From the NCBI RefSeq assembly GCF_029931775.1, contig NC_079324.1, forward strand, positions 61,263,268 to 61,327,267: a stretch of 64,000 nt of DNA, read 5' to 3'. Every line of letters begins with the position of its first letter. The stretch's first letter is position 1. The notes under the pieces are model-generated. The model ran no database searches, was not told the origin of the DNA, and saw nothing but the letters and a program-made list of their open reading frames with translations. Shown here in pieces: positions 61,972 to 64,000 of this stretch. The position numbers and the translations under genes were made by a program. This stretch comes from Euleptes europaea (Eukaryota > Chordata > Lepidosauria > Squamata > Sphaerodactylidae).

Positions 61972-64000
61972 ACCTGAGGTTTCTTGCCACGCATTGGTTC
62001 TGTCCGAACTGTGGTAACCAAGGGTGGTTGCACTTTGCCAAAAATAAGGAGGAAGGAGACAAAAGAAAACGAGGAAGAGAAGGAAGCCCATTCGGCAGTC
62101 TCGTGGCGGCAGGGGAAGTGCAAGTAGCAGACACGCACACTTGGACTCTTCAACTCGCTGGTGCTTTATCGTCTTCAGCTCTGACCCCCTCCTTTCCCTC
62201 CCCCCTCCATGATGAAGAGTCAGGGGCATCAGAAATCAAAACACTATCTCTCCCCCCTCCCACCCCCTCTGCTCGGTCCAGAACGGTGTTGCTCTCACGG
62301 GTAGAGTAAGGTACCTTTTTATTGTTTGAAAACGTTCCTCTTTCTGTACAATGCTGCTACCTTTTCCTCATTAATTTTGTTCGTTGGATGGGGGGGGGGA
62401 GAAAATGATTTTTAAAAAATGTGAAGCGGAGACTGAAAAAAGAGGCCACCAACTGGATGTTTTTGCACACAAGTACAAGCTGCAAAGGGAGCGCAAGGCT
62501 GCGTTTCAGGGCAGGCTGGAGATTTCTGTCAGGATTTGTCATGTCACGCGCAGGGGTTCCCTTTAAAATGAGCCCGGATGTGGCAATTTTGAGATATTAT
62601 TTACACACGTTGGTATTATTTCAGTCTTTTGCTATTCAGTTGAATTCACTGGTCTTCAAAAGTGGCTGTACTTAAAATCGACTGAGAGAAAATGATACAA
62701 GAAGAGCCTAATTGAATGCTGCCTCAGGCATCCCACTAACACGAATTGGTGGTTTGCGGCCCGTGTGGGCTTGATCGCTCTTCTATCCCACTTCCCATTG
62801 AGGTGGGAGAATTCCGCTTGCACGTTCTCCTTGAAACTACTTATTTGGCGCAACAGCTTCATCCTGCTTCCTGCAGCGATAAAGCAGGGCAGAGCTCCAC
62901 CCTGTAATTCCCAAAGGCTGAGAGGACCAGGCCTTCTGAAATCAATATGAGCTGCCTTCAGTTTCTAGAAGGATTGTTTCCTTTGACCCCTTTGGATAGT
63001 CTGAATGAAGAAGAGATTTTTCAAGGTCTTGGTTGGATTAAACCAGCTTCTTGTTTATTTGGCACATCTTCCTCCTTACAGACTTCTCCTCGTGGCATGC
63101 CCATGGGGTGGCTTTCGAGACTTCCAATCCTTGAGAAGGCGACGTACATTTTGCTGGTTTCAGAACCAATACCCTTGTCAATGAGTAGCCTGTTGACATG
63201 TTTCTGTCCTCTTTCATGCCACAGGCGGGTCCATCAGGAGCTTCTCCTGCACAAGTGCTTCTCCTGCACATGAGTGTGGCTGCTGGTGCAAGAGAAGTTC
63301 TATACAACTTCCTTGGGAAATACGGCAATACTAGCTTGTCACCATGATTCTGCTGGTTAATCTTTGCCAGAACTTCATGGCATAGCAGTTGTCACACAAA
63401 CACAGTCACACTCTGTCCAGCATGCACAAGCGTAGTTGCAGACTTGCAGAACTTTGAGGAGATGGGTTTGTGAAAGTGTTTTCGTTCACAGAAGAGCGCA
63501 CATGTAAAACTAAAGTACATTTGGACACCCTCAGACCTGGGCCAGCTTCCAATCCTTGGAAGGCTCTGGGTTTAAGGGAGAGAAATCTTGGGTGAAAATG
63601 GCCCGCTATTGCTGGCCCACCCCAGGGAAGGGAGCACTTTGTCTTCATGAAATGAAGAACCACCTTATCTAGGTTGTGATATATCAATTGGATTCCTTTC
63701 TGGCCTGTTTACAAACTGAGCGCCAAAATCTCGTCCATCTACTCCCAAGCCTTGTGCTTCACAGGCAGTCCTCTGCCTGGCTTCCACTAGTATTCCCTCA
63801 CAGACCCCCTCTGGGCTTGACCCCCACCCCCCACCTGTGTTCCTTTTGCTTGGGTTCACAATAATCTCTTCCCCACCCTGCCCGTTTCCAGATTGAGGCA
63901 GAAAGCGTGGGAGTTTGGGAGGAAACCACCTCCGCCTGGCAGGTATTTATATTGTCAAAGCAGCTTATTTCTACACCCGCAAAATACTTTTCAAACTCTG
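61972..64000 (+). other. Probable SETD1B 3' UTR and flank
   Basis: Unique-looking sequence follows the stop codon to the window end. I see no canonical AATAAA; an ATTAAA at about 63038 is the only candidate poly(A) signal, and it is weak. No conserved reading frame was recognised on either strand. Confidence 0.5.

Overview
The window is nuclear DNA from a vertebrate, most likely a squamate reptile (lizard). The single gene I can support, SETD1B, has 18 coding exons on the + strand between 10796 and 61971. Its introns are filled with interspersed families typical of squamates: CR1 LINEs whose 3' ends read 'ctggatcagacc...cttatgttctt', BovB/RTE 3' ends, several tRNA-derived SINE families, 5S rRNA-derived SINEs and hAT MITEs.

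Layout. Positions 1-9.8 kb are intergenic or upstream, mostly AT-rich, with two 5S-derived SINEs and a GC-richer stretch near 6.7-8.7 kb in which I recognise no gene. Positions 9.83-10.8 kb form a CpG-rich promoter with four CCAAT/ATTGG boxes and a GC box. Exons 1-5 (10.8-15.8 kb) encode the N-terminus and the RRM. Exon 6 (19.9-21.1 kb) encodes a Ser/Thr/Pro-rich region. Intron 6 (21.1-44.7 kb) is the largest and carries most of the mobile DNA. Exons 7-13 (44.7-55.5 kb) encode the proline-rich, acidic and N-SET-proximal parts. Exons 14-18 (57.3-62.0 kb) encode the WIN motif, SET and post-SET. The last 2 kb are probably 3' UTR and flank. All exon phases join without a frameshift or stop and give a protein of about 1,992 residues (1,995 with an alternative exon-11 donor), so the gene looks intact.

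Two things stand out. First, the intron between exons 13 and 14 cannot be spliced in frame with GT-AG ends. It fits a minor-spliceosome (U12) AT-AC intron, with an ATATCCTTTT donor, a CTCCTTAAC branch site and an AC acceptor 11-12 nt downstream. Second, three intronic fold-back elements that share no sequence (32.6, 52.9 and 60.7 kb) share one architecture: a one-sided tail of about 34-39 nt, inverted arms, target-site duplications of about 10-16 bp, and a hammerhead-ribozyme core (CTGANGA, stem II, GAAA) in the arms. This is the layout expected of Penelope-like retroelement terminal repeats. The copy at 61210-61263 can be folded by hand into a complete three-stem hammerhead.

All boundaries and homologies come from reading the sequence and from memory of the families. 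No alignment, folding or database search was run.
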